Position numbers and translations under genes: made by a program
In this document: positions 36,301 to 43,684 of the stretch, piece by piece
Layout: every line of letters starts with the position of its first letter
How positions within the stretch are numbered: the first letter of the stretch is position 1
Assembly (NCBI GenBank): GCA_022843845.1
Contig: JALHMW010000005.1
Span: 1-64,000 of the forward strand
Direction of reading: 5' to 3'
DNA: 64,000 nt
Source: Archangium sp.
GTDB lineage: Bacteria > Myxococcota > Myxococcia > Myxococcales > Myxococcaceae
Notes under the pieces: model-generated
What the model was told of the DNA's origin: nothing
What the model saw: only the letters and a program-made list of their open reading frames with translations
The model's database searches: none

Positions 36301-36696
36301 ACGACCGCTCCCGATGTCGGTGGCGTCATCGCGCCCTTCTGGGACGACCTGCGGTTCTTGAGCGCTCGGCCCGGCTCGGCGTTGTTCGTTCAACGCTTCG
36401 CCGCGAACGCCGACCCCGCCGAGGTGCGGCCGCACTGGGTGATTCAGTGGAACAGGACCGAGGCCTTCTTCGTGAACGACGATCTCACCTTCGAGGTGAA
36501 GCTCTTCGACACCGGCGACATCGAGTACCACTACGCGACGATGATGAGCGGCTCGACGACGAACCGGGGCAATGGAAACTCGGCGACGATCTGGCTCGAG
36601 GCGCCCGAGATGGCCCCGGCCCGCGCGCTCGTCTTCAGCGTCAACCGCCCCACCATCACCTCCAACATGGCGCTCCGCTTCACGCGGGTTCCCTGA
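33346..36696 (+). CDS. Giant surface lipoprotein 2 (paralogue of the preceding gene)
   Basis: The 1116-aa product has a lipobox (LLLLAGFAGC) and the same order as its neighbours: Pro-rich spacer, five to six Ig-like repeats (GDTVTLKWETSNAVTI, GDPITLTWKTENATKV), a nidogen-like domain near 514-685 (VWVSTNGFLQFSP, APFWADLEVGG), a lamin-tail-like domain near 742-858 (DIFVSEVMNRPNP, GQWLEIANFSN), and a second nidogen-like domain near 915-1114 (VSTNGWLVP, APFWDDLRFL). Charge and repeat number differ from paralogue 1. The start overlaps the upstream stop as ATGA, so it is co-translated. Presumed adhesion or matrix role is inference. Confidence 0.8.
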   Translation: MSARLSSFSALLLLAGFAGCPTAPAPDPLPEPPRVVTFTVSPTTVARGDTVTLKWETSNAVTIDVADLGRGSIAGAADKTSGEVQVPVSQPTVFVISAKNSRGARASSVASVNVEGVEAAAIVFTAYPPVLTPGQPGLLVWNAPNARQVQIAPMGGQPLDLAAQTTSGSVEVSPTATETTYVLTADGVSRTVTVARGQGITEFTSSKAQVKEGDPITLTWKTENATKVTLSSPGRGVLRETTMAAELTMGAFTDTVGPQIDGSAINYLLEVEGRGPVLSRLVTVYYGSAPEVLTVTAPKYVKENLRFLVSWTTVGADRIEVRAGQQIVYRTPGGANVASGSVEVPAPAAATDYVLAAISTPSGATATKSFRVTPVTDVGTATFSATPTTVPSGGTPVTLTWNVPGAIRTRIVENGETTVVAIEGAGAAMGTATVYPNATTTSYELRATNTLEPQVSATASVSVMSPATMTSADGGTTYQSQGSAQVAWTVGGASSELIGFGTPTARVRSASTGFTDISTTGTALAFPRNANDNVLSFEATDFETFLGGRRVESTVWVSTNGFLQFSPAAVTDARATPASIPSATATTVPEDFVAPFWADLEVGGGGIFWEIVGTAPNRELAVQWNQVKVRGQASSSLTFQARVHQAGAVTFEYQTITTTAAVASTIGYQGPIGLGYTHSFATAGADGGTQAGTPASMSSLSFAGASISPAVVSTLAAPGAGLVRIGTGGLRIVFDQIVKPTDIFVSEVMNRPNPAIPQGQWLEIANFSNAVVDMSGWQIGDADGGVQATLGAGTTLAPQGFLVLAPTADPLLNDGLPGATAPVPGLNLTPTGSLVRISNPQGFLNTLSYPAGVQGVSWSVDRGPFVNRLALATAPLTAGLCTARPSQTYGNLSPSQRGTPGASGEGACIGYTLSRIPVRFKDISTSGRVVALPSPDESVAAIDVTAAPVTVFGTPTNIVTVSTNGWLVPKTYTGSSNFTNKVSPNTTAPDVGGVIAPFWDDLRFLSARPGSALFVQRFAANADPAEVRPHWVIQWNRTEAFFVNDDLTFEVKLFDTGDIEYHYATMMSGSTTNRGNGNSATIWLEAPEMAPARALVFSVNRPTITSNMALRFTRVP

Positions 36697-36718
36697 GCCG
36701 TCGACAAGGACGCCACTC

Positions 36719-39700
36719 ATGATCAACCGATTCCTTCCCGCTTTCCTCGCCGTCGGAACCCTCGCGATCTCGACCGGCTGCCCCAACCGGCCTCAAGCGT
36801 CGCTGCCGGCGCCTGCGCCAGCGTCGATCACGCTGTTCACCGTCGAGCCGCGCACCACCTCGCCTGGGCAAGCGGTGGTGCTCGAGTGGGGCACCAACAA
36901 CGCCCTCGACGTCACCATCGAGCAGGTCGGCCAGGGCCCGGTCGAGCTCGGCGATCAGAAGACAGGCGGGCGGCTGTCGATCACCGTCACCGAAGACACG
37001 GTGTTCCTCATCACCGCCCAGGGCGCAGGCGGCACCGACGTGAAGGCGACCTCGGTGACGGTGCAGCGCAAGGCCCGCTCGGTGCTCTTCAGCGCGGTGC
37101 CCTCGACGGTCGAGGCCGGCGCGGCGACGACCCTGGTGTGGAACGCTCCGGGCGCGAGAACCGTCAGGCTCGAAGAAGTGGGCGGGGCGGCCATCGACGT
37201 CGGCACCCAGCTCGAGTCGGGCTCGGTTCGCATCACCCCCACGCGGTCGACGACGTATCGGTTGCAGGCCGACGACTTCGTCGCCACCACCCGCGTCACG
37301 GTCGCGCCCACCGTCGTCACCTTCACCGCTGGCGCCACCGTGCCGTCTGCTGGCGAGCCGGTCGAGCTGAGCTGGACGACGGTGTCTGCGAGCAGCGTGA
37401 CGCTGCGGCGCGTGGGCCTCGCGACGGCGCTCCCAGTGCCGGCGGGCCAGGTCGAGGCGGGCCGCTTCACCGACACCGTACCGACCAACCTGCCGCCTGA
37501 CGCGGTGCTGACCTACGTTCTCGAGGTGAGTGACGGCACCACGATGTCGTCGCGGGCGCTCGAAGTGCCGGTCGGTGGCGGGGTGCGCATCAACACCTTC
37601 ACGGCGCCCTCGTACGCCCTCAGCGGCAGCACCTTCCCCATCTCCTGGACGACCATCGGCGGCGAGTCGGCGGAGCTGATCGTCGACGGTCGGCGCGCCT
37701 ACCTCGCGCAGAGCCGGGCCGAGGTCGCCAGCGGCAGCTACACGTTGAGCGCGCCCACCCAGAGCACCCGCGTCGAGTTCATCGTGCGCAACGGCCGCGG
37801 CGCCGAGGCTCGCGAGGCGCGCACCATCGAGGGCGTCGGACCGATCTCGTACAACTTCTTCCGGGCCGACAAGACGTCGATCGCCGCCGCCGGAGAACCC
37901 GTCACCTTGAGCTGGAGCATCGCCAACGCGCGCGCCGTGCGCATCACCAGCAACAGCGGCGCAGGCTTCTACCGCCAGTTCACGGGCCCGGTGGACTCCG
38001 GCTCGCTGGTGGTGCTGCCGAACTCGCGCCCGCCCTCCCTCACGCGCCTCACGTACCGGCTCGAGGCTGACAACGGCACGGGGAGCGCTCCCGTCGTTCA
38101 CACCATCGACGTCGAGGTCGGCACGCCCGCGACGTTCACCTTCTCGCGGCAGCTCCCGGTTCGCGCCCCCAACACCGTGACTGGCATCAGCACCGGCACG
38201 GCGACTCAGGTCTCGGGCTTCAAGAACATCGAGAAGAACCCTGCCGGCGAAGCCTTCATCGACATTCGCACCTCGGGAACGCCCATGACGTTCGGCACGG
38301 CGAACGCGAGCAACGTGCTGCTGCCCACCGCGTTTCAGGCCACCCTCTTCGGCACCCGCGTCAACGCCACCCGGCTCAACGTCTCGAGGTACGGGTGGTT
38401 CAACCTGACCACCTCGTCGACCGCCATCTCGGGCCGCCCAGAGAACGACCCCCGCCTCGGCAATGCCCTCGAGCCTCTCACCATCGCCCCCTTCTGGAAC
38501 GATCTGGCGACGGCCGCGAACCAGGTGCACTGGCGCGTCGACGCGGTCAGCGACGCCCGCCGGCTGATCGTGCAGTGGACGAACGTTCGACCGACCAACG
38601 GCCCTGTCGACTCGCGTGTGACGTTCCAGGCGCAGGTGCACTCGAACGGGAAGATCGTCTTTGCCTACCGCGACTTCTTGAAGGTGCCGCGCCAGGGCAC
38701 GGTCGGCGTCGTCAACAACAGCGAGTCCGACGAGGTCAGCCCGTCGATGCCGGTGGTCTCTGGCGACGTCTACCGGTTCTTCGCGCGCCAGGCGGTGCCC
38801 GCCAACATGACGATTGAAGCCACCCCGTTCGCGGGGTTCGCGCTGATCAACGGCGACCCGATGGAGGCCGAGGGCACCGCCAACTACCCGCTCAACCAGT
38901 TCGCCGTGTCAGAGGTGAACTATCGACCGGCGTCCTCGGTGACCAACGGTCTGTGGATCGAGATTGGCTCGAACTCCGACGCAGGGGTCGACCTCGGCGG
39001 CTGGGACGTCGACTTCGGCGGTGTGCAGACCTTCCAGATCCCGATGGGCACCATCCTGGAGCCGTTCGGCAAGCTCCTGCTGGCGCAGGCCGCCGACCTT
39101 GGTGACCCTGGCGACGGTGGGCTCCTGCTGCAAGACGGTGGGGTCGAGGCGCAACGCCGGGTGGACGCAGTGCTCCCGTCGACGTTCGTGCCGCCCGCGA
39201 CAGACGTCGTCGTTCGAATCGGCATCGGAGGCAACGAGTACACCCGCTTCCCCAGCGCCACCTCGACCTTGCCCAACGACATCACTCCTGGCTTCTCGTA
39301 CGCGCTGGAGGATCAGCGCTCGCCCTGGGTCACCTACGCCACGCCCACCCTTCGTTTCATCTGCGAGAGCGTTCGGCCGGGCTACGGCAGCAATGGGCAG
39401 CGCGGGAGCCCGGGGAGCGCGAACCAGTCGTGTTTCCCCTACGAGGCGCCCGCGCCGACGAGTCGGCAGTTTCAGTCGATGGCCGGCAACGGTACTCGCA
39501 TCAACTTCCAGTCCTTCGGTTCGCCTGACGACGACGAAGGCGTGGCGGTGGTGCAGCTGACTCAACCCATCAACCTGTATGGCGTCGAGATCAGCACGCT
39601 GACCATCGGCGCCAATGGAGCCATCCTTCCGTACGCCGCCTCGAGTGTGTCTTTCATCAACAAGTCGGCGCCTTCGTCGTCCGCGCCGACGTTCGTGATC

Positions 39701-40024
39701 GCCCCGCATTGGAGTGACCTCGATGGCACTGCCAACGCCGGCGCAAACGCGTACTTCAGGCAGGAGGCCAACGGCGACGTGTACGTCAGCTGGGAGAACT
39801 GGGGCCACTTCGACGGCCCTGCCTCGATCGACATGCAGGCGGTTCTCTACGCCAACGGTGACGTCGAATATCGCTACGGAGCACTCACTGGCGGGCCGCT
39901 CGCGTTGGGCTCGGCCGGCACCACCTGGATCGACATCGGGCCGGCGGCGAGCAGCATCAACGTCAACTCACCTTCGCTCGTTCCCAACACGGCGTTTTAC
40001 TACCAGCTCGCGCTGAATCGCTGA
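36719..40024 (+). CDS. Giant surface lipoprotein 3 (paralogue)
   Basis: The 1101-aa product has the signal AVGTLAISTGC and begins with a Pro-Ala spacer and repeated Ig-like domains (GQAVVLEWGTNNALDVTI, GEPVELSWTTVSASSV, GEPVTLSWSIANARAV). A nidogen-like domain lies near 500-690 but has lost the strict STNG signature (here SRYGWFNL), followed by a lamin-tail-like domain near 726-840 (FAVSEVNYRP, GLWIEIGSNSD) and a second nidogen-like domain near 914-1100 (LTIGANGAILPYA, APHWSDLDG). It starts 22 bases after paralogue 2. Divergence in the first nidogen domain suggests specialised functions. Confidence 0.8.
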   Translation: MINRFLPAFLAVGTLAISTGCPNRPQASLPAPAPASITLFTVEPRTTSPGQAVVLEWGTNNALDVTIEQVGQGPVELGDQKTGGRLSITVTEDTVFLITAQGAGGTDVKATSVTVQRKARSVLFSAVPSTVEAGAATTLVWNAPGARTVRLEEVGGAAIDVGTQLESGSVRITPTRSTTYRLQADDFVATTRVTVAPTVVTFTAGATVPSAGEPVELSWTTVSASSVTLRRVGLATALPVPAGQVEAGRFTDTVPTNLPPDAVLTYVLEVSDGTTMSSRALEVPVGGGVRINTFTAPSYALSGSTFPISWTTIGGESAELIVDGRRAYLAQSRAEVASGSYTLSAPTQSTRVEFIVRNGRGAEAREARTIEGVGPISYNFFRADKTSIAAAGEPVTLSWSIANARAVRITSNSGAGFYRQFTGPVDSGSLVVLPNSRPPSLTRLTYRLEADNGTGSAPVVHTIDVEVGTPATFTFSRQLPVRAPNTVTGISTGTATQVSGFKNIEKNPAGEAFIDIRTSGTPMTFGTANASNVLLPTAFQATLFGTRVNATRLNVSRYGWFNLTTSSTAISGRPENDPRLGNALEPLTIAPFWNDLATAANQVHWRVDAVSDARRLIVQWTNVRPTNGPVDSRVTFQAQVHSNGKIVFAYRDFLKVPRQGTVGVVNNSESDEVSPSMPVVSGDVYRFFARQAVPANMTIEATPFAGFALINGDPMEAEGTANYPLNQFAVSEVNYRPASSVTNGLWIEIGSNSDAGVDLGGWDVDFGGVQTFQIPMGTILEPFGKLLLAQAADLGDPGDGGLLLQDGGVEAQRRVDAVLPSTFVPPATDVVVRIGIGGNEYTRFPSATSTLPNDITPGFSYALEDQRSPWVTYATPTLRFICESVRPGYGSNGQRGSPGSANQSCFPYEAPAPTSRQFQSMAGNGTRINFQSFGSPDDDEGVAVVQLTQPINLYGVEISTLTIGANGAILPYAASSVSFINKSAPSSSAPTFVIAPHWSDLDGTANAGANAYFRQEANGDVYVSWENWGHFDGPASIDMQAVLYANGDVEYRYGALTGGPLALGSAGTTWIDIGPAASSINVNSPSLVPNTAFYYQLALNR

Positions 40025-40041
40025 GGGCGCGAGCGCCGCGG

Positions 40042-41784
40042 CTACGGTGTCGCCTGGAGCGCCTTCAGCTTCAGGCCCACCCGCTCCCGGCCGAGGTACT
40101 CGTCGACCGCGACCTGGAACGCGAGGTCGACGGGCGCTTCGGTCAACGGCGCGAGCTCGGCGAAGCCAAAGCCGATGCAGTCGAGCTGCGGCGCCGCCTC
40201 GAGTGACAACTTCAAGTGACCTGGCAACCCGGGCGTCTTGTTCTCGAGCACGCGCGGTGAGGTGACGGCGCGGCGAACGGCCAGCACCGGCTCGGGGTTG
40301 CCCATGCCGAACGGCGCGAGCGTCTGCAGCGCCTCGACGGCCTTCACGTCGAGCTCTCGCGGCAACACCACGGCGTCGACCCGCTGCCTCGGCACCAGCT
40401 GCTCGTCGGTCAGCCGCTCGCCGGTGACGTTCTCGAACGCCGCGCGGAACTCATCGAGCCTGGAGGGATCGATGGACAAGCCCGCCGCCGCTTTGTGCCC
40501 GCCGAACTTCGTGAGGAAGCCCTCACACGTCTTCAGCGCATCGTAGAGGTGAAAGCCCTCGATGCTGCGCGCGGAGCCTCTCCACGTGCCGTCGTGCGAG
40601 CCGATCAGCACGGTGGGCCGGTGGAAGCGCTCCACGACGCGTGAGGCGACGATGCCCACCACGCCGGGGTGCCACCCCTCTTGCGCCAGCACGAGCCCCT
40701 TCGCGCCCCGATCGACGAAGCCCTGCGCCTGATCGATCGCGCCCTGCAGCATGTTGCGCTCGATCTGCTGCCGCTCCGCGTTCGCTGCGTCGAGCTTCTG
40801 GGCGAGCGGGCGCGCTGCGTCGAGATCTCGCGAGAGCAACAGCTGCAGCCCCAGCGACGCGTCATCGAGCCGGCCCGCGGCGTTGATGCGAGGCCCGAGC
40901 CGGAAGCCGACGTGCCCTGCAGTGATGCGCGCCCCCGACAGCTGCGACACTTCTTTGAGCGCCCGCACGCCAGGCCGCGCCGCAGCAGTGAGGATCTCGA
41001 GCCCATGCCGCACCAGCACCCGGTTCGCGCCCGTCAACGGCACCACGTCAGCGACCGTCGCGAGCGCGACGAGATCGAGCAGCTGTTTCAGGTTCGGCTC
41101 GGGCCGGGTCGAGAAGTGCCCCCGCTCCCGCAACGACTTCCGCAGCGCCATGCAGAGGTTGAACGTCACCCCACCGGCGCACAGCCACTTCGTCGGGTAC
41201 TCACACCCCGGCTGGAGCGGGTTCAACACCGCGACCGCGGGCGGCATCGTCTCGGGCACGGCATGGTGATCGACGACGATCACCTCGAGGCCCAGCGCGT
41301 TCGCCTTCGCGATCTCGGCGTGTGAGGTGATGCCGCAGTCGAGCGTCACCAACAGCTGCGTGCCCTCCTGCGCGAGCTTCTCGATGGCGGTGGAGTTGAG
41401 CCCGTAGCCCTCGCCGAGCCGATGCGGAATGTACGTGCGGGGCGCGAGGCCCACGTCGCGGAGGAACGTCGTCAACAACGCGGTCGAGCACACGCCGTCG
41501 ACGTCGTAGTCGCCCCACAGCGTCACCTGCTCCTGGCGATCGATGGCGCGAAGAAGCCGCTCCACGGCCGCTGGCAGGCCCTTCATGAGGAACGGATCGG
41601 GGAGCCCGGTGAGCGCGTCAGACAGAAAGCCCTGCGCAGCCTCGGGCGTCTGGTAGCCCCGGTTCGCGAGCACGCGGGCAGTCAGCGGGTGAAGGCCCAG
41701 CTCCTTCGAGAGCCGCGCCGCCACGTCACCTTCGACGTCAGCGGCCGGCCACACCCACTTCAGCGGTTTGGCGAGGTCCCTCAC
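40042..41784 (-). CDS. recJ: Single-stranded-DNA-specific exonuclease RecJ
   Basis: The 580-aa protein matches RecJ, a 5'-3' single-stranded DNA exonuclease of recombination and repair with a DHH phosphoesterase core. Motif I is LWGDYDVDGVCST, motif II is VTLDCGITS, motif III is VVDHHAVPE and motif IV includes HVGFRLGPRINAAGRL (DHHA1 side). Length fits the family. I chose the GTG at 41784 because it lies a normal distance before the LAKPLKWVW opening; the frame is open further upstream. It ends 17 bases from the convergent lipoprotein 3 gene. Confidence 0.93.
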   Translation of the reverse strand: MRDLAKPLKWVWPAADVEGDVAARLSKELGLHPLTARVLANRGYQTPEAAQGFLSDALTGLPDPFLMKGLPAAVERLLRAIDRQEQVTLWGDYDVDGVCSTALLTTFLRDVGLAPRTYIPHRLGEGYGLNSTAIEKLAQEGTQLLVTLDCGITSHAEIAKANALGLEVIVVDHHAVPETMPPAVAVLNPLQPGCEYPTKWLCAGGVTFNLCMALRKSLRERGHFSTRPEPNLKQLLDLVALATVADVVPLTGANRVLVRHGLEILTAAARPGVRALKEVSQLSGARITAGHVGFRLGPRINAAGRLDDASLGLQLLLSRDLDAARPLAQKLDAANAERQQIERNMLQGAIDQAQGFVDRGAKGLVLAQEGWHPGVVGIVASRVVERFHRPTVLIGSHDGTWRGSARSIEGFHLYDALKTCEGFLTKFGGHKAAAGLSIDPSRLDEFRAAFENVTGERLTDEQLVPRQRVDAVVLPRELDVKAVEALQTLAPFGMGNPEPVLAVRRAVTSPRVLENKTPGLPGHLKLSLEAAPQLDCIGFGFAELAPLTEAPVDLAFQVAVDEYLGRERVGLKLKALQATP

Positions 41785-41970
41785 GAGGTATCGAGTAGCA
41801 CAGCCCCCTGACACGACCGCTCCCAACCGAACGATTCTCGGCTGTTGCCCACACGCAGCCTTTTCGCCGCTTGAGCCCGATCAGCCGCGTTCACGAAAAT
41901 CCTGCAGACCTGGAAGGCCGGGTGGAGGCGCGATGGCGTGGCCCCCGCTTCGCACCGGAACGGCCCGCCG

Positions 41971-42909
41971 ATGGCGCGTCGACCCCTGCAGCCGCTCGAC
42001 ATCACCCTGCGCTACGGCCGTGGCTACCAACTCGCGCGTCGGCTGTTCCTGGCCTTCTCGGTCGCCCTCACCTTCGGGCTGCCCCTGCTTCACCTGCGCG
42101 CGGTCTCGGTGGAAGGCGCGGGACTCGCTGATGATTCGCCCTGGGCGCGGCTCATCCAGTGGCTCCCAGTGGTCGAGGTGCCCTTCGTCGGAGCGCCGAC
42201 CTCGATCGTCCTCTTCGGCATCGAGCTCGTCGATCCGCTCGTGTGGCTGGGCGTCACGCTCCACCGCGGCGTCTCGTGGGGCATGGTGTGGACACTCCTC
42301 CCCGGATTGCTCCTCGTGGTGCTGCTGGGCCGGTTCTTCTGTGGGTGGGCGTGCCCGTACCTGCCGATCCTCGCGGCGAGCAACGCGGCGCGGTGGTTCC
42401 TCTCGAGGCTCGGCGTGCCCATCAAGGACGTGAAGGTGCCGCGCGTCACGGCGCGGGTCGCGATGGTGGGCGTGTTGCTCGGCAGCGCACTCCTGGGCAC
42501 TCAGCTGCTCCCGCTCATCTACCCGCCGGCCATCATCGGGCGAGAGGTCTTCCGCGCGCTCTTCTACGGCTCGCTCGGCGCAGGCGTCTTCGTGGTGCTG
42601 GGCGCGTTCCTCTTCGACACCTTCGTCTCGCGGGCCGGCTTCTGTCGCTCGTTGTGTCCCGGCGGCGCGATGTTCTCGACGCTGGGAGCGCTGTCTCCGG
42701 TGCGCATTCACCGCGAGATTCCCAAATGCACCGACTGCACGATCTGCGACGTGGTCTGCAACCTGGGCCAGCTGCCGATGACCGACAAGCTCGACGGAGG
42801 CTGTGAGCGCTGCGGGCGCTGCATCGCCTCGTGCCCGACGAAGGCGCTGACGTGGAAGCTGGGAACGCCGTCGGTGCTCCGCACGCCCGAGGAGAAGCCA
42901 GGCACATGA
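41971..42909 (+). CDS. NapH-like membrane quinol dehydrogenase (4Fe-4S)
   Basis: The 312-aa protein has four to five predicted membrane helices and conserved cysteine motifs of the NapH/RdxA-type family: FCGWACPYLPIL, GFCRSLCPGG, then CTDCTICDVVC and CERCGRCIASC for two 4Fe-4S clusters. In nitrate respiration NapH passes electrons from quinol to NapG. Here the next genes encode a NapG-like protein (ATGA overlap) and a molybdopterin oxidoreductase, so it probably feeds electrons into that enzyme. ATG at 41971 was chosen; recJ diverges 186 bases away. Confidence 0.85.
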   Translation: MARRPLQPLDITLRYGRGYQLARRLFLAFSVALTFGLPLLHLRAVSVEGAGLADDSPWARLIQWLPVVEVPFVGAPTSIVLFGIELVDPLVWLGVTLHRGVSWGMVWTLLPGLLLVVLLGRFFCGWACPYLPILAASNAARWFLSRLGVPIKDVKVPRVTARVAMVGVLLGSALLGTQLLPLIYPPAIIGREVFRALFYGSLGAGVFVVLGAFLFDTFVSRAGFCRSLCPGGAMFSTLGALSPVRIHREIPKCTDCTICDVVCNLGQLPMTDKLDGGCERCGRCIASCPTKALTWKLGTPSVLRTPEEKPGT

Positions 42910-43520
42910 ATCGCCGCGGCCTCATCGGAGCTCTCGCCGCCGCGGTGTCGCTCGCCGTGGTGCCCAAACGCGCCCGCGCGAACCCGAAGAAGATCCGCCC
43001 GCCCGGGGCCCTCGCGCCCGGCCCCTTCGAGCAGGCGTGCATCGGGTGCTTCCGTTGCGCCGAGGTGTGCCCGACCGCGTGCATCCGCTTCCCCTCCACG
43101 TTCTCGCTCGAGCAGGCGACACCGCACCTGGAGCTGACCGATCGCGCCTGTGTGCTCTGCATGAAGTGCACGCAGGTCTGTCCGACCGACGCGTTGCTGC
43201 CCATCGCCGCCGACGCGGAGGTGATCGCGCAGGAAGTCCGCATGGGCGTGCCGGTGCTGACGCGCTCGAAGTGCCTGCCTTGGAACGGCAGCGGCGTGTG
43301 CCGGCTCTGCTACCAGGTGTGCCCGTACCCGGACAAAGCGGTGGTGCTGGTCGGCCCGCAGAAGGCGCCGCTCTTCGTCGTCGAGGCCTGCGTCGGCTGC
43401 GGGCTGTGTGAAGAGGCGTGCCCCGACGGCGCGCATGCGATCATCATCGAGCCGCTTGGCACAGAAATTCCAAAACCCGAGCCCATTCGCCGCGGCCCGA
43501 TGCGCCGGGGGCCGGCTTGA
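42906..43520 (+). CDS. NapG-like periplasmic 4Fe-4S ferredoxin
   Basis: The 204-aa protein begins with a twin-arginine-type signal (NRRGLIGALAAAVSLAVV) and contains four Cys-rich 4Fe-4S sites: CIGCFRCAEVCP, CVLCMKCTQVCP, CLPWNGSGVCRLCYQVCP and CVGCGLCEEACP. That matches NapG, which relays electrons to periplasmic molybdoenzymes. It overlaps NapH-like by ATGA. After its stop, 160 bases separate it from the molybdoenzyme gene; a TTG-started short frame bridges that gap. Confidence 0.85.
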   Translation: MNRRGLIGALAAAVSLAVVPKRARANPKKIRPPGALAPGPFEQACIGCFRCAEVCPTACIRFPSTFSLEQATPHLELTDRACVLCMKCTQVCPTDALLPIAADAEVIAQEVRMGVPVLTRSKCLPWNGSGVCRLCYQVCPYPDKAVVLVGPQKAPLFVVEACVGCGLCEEACPDGAHAIIIEPLGTEIPKPEPIRRGPMRRGPA

Positions 43521-43684
43521 GCACCGCTGCTCGCCGCGGCCGCTGCGTCCACGTCAGCGAGCTCGTCGATTCGATTCGAGGAAGCCCGACTCGCTCGCGG
43601 CCCGGCAGGAGGATCGTCGTTCGCCGTGGCCGATGCGTCCGCGGCAGCGAGCTCCTCGAGCTGGTGCTCTGGGTCCCGGCATGA
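43517..43684 (+). CDS. Possible 55-aa bridging gene built of a duplicated unit
   Basis: A TTG at 43517 overlaps the NapG-like stop, and its TGA at 43682 overlaps the start of the molybdoenzyme gene (ATGA), so the frame exactly fills the gap. The product is Arg-rich with two copies of a similar segment, RRGRCVHVSEL and RRGRCVRGSEL. The DNA copies at 43531-43568 and 43621-43658 lie 90 bases apart and differ at five of 38 positions. No known family is visible. It could instead be a repetitive intergenic element, and the Arg-rich composition makes translation doubtful. Confidence 0.35.
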   Translation: MSTAARRGRCVHVSELVDSIRGSPTRSRPGRRIVVRRGRCVRGSELLELVLWVPA

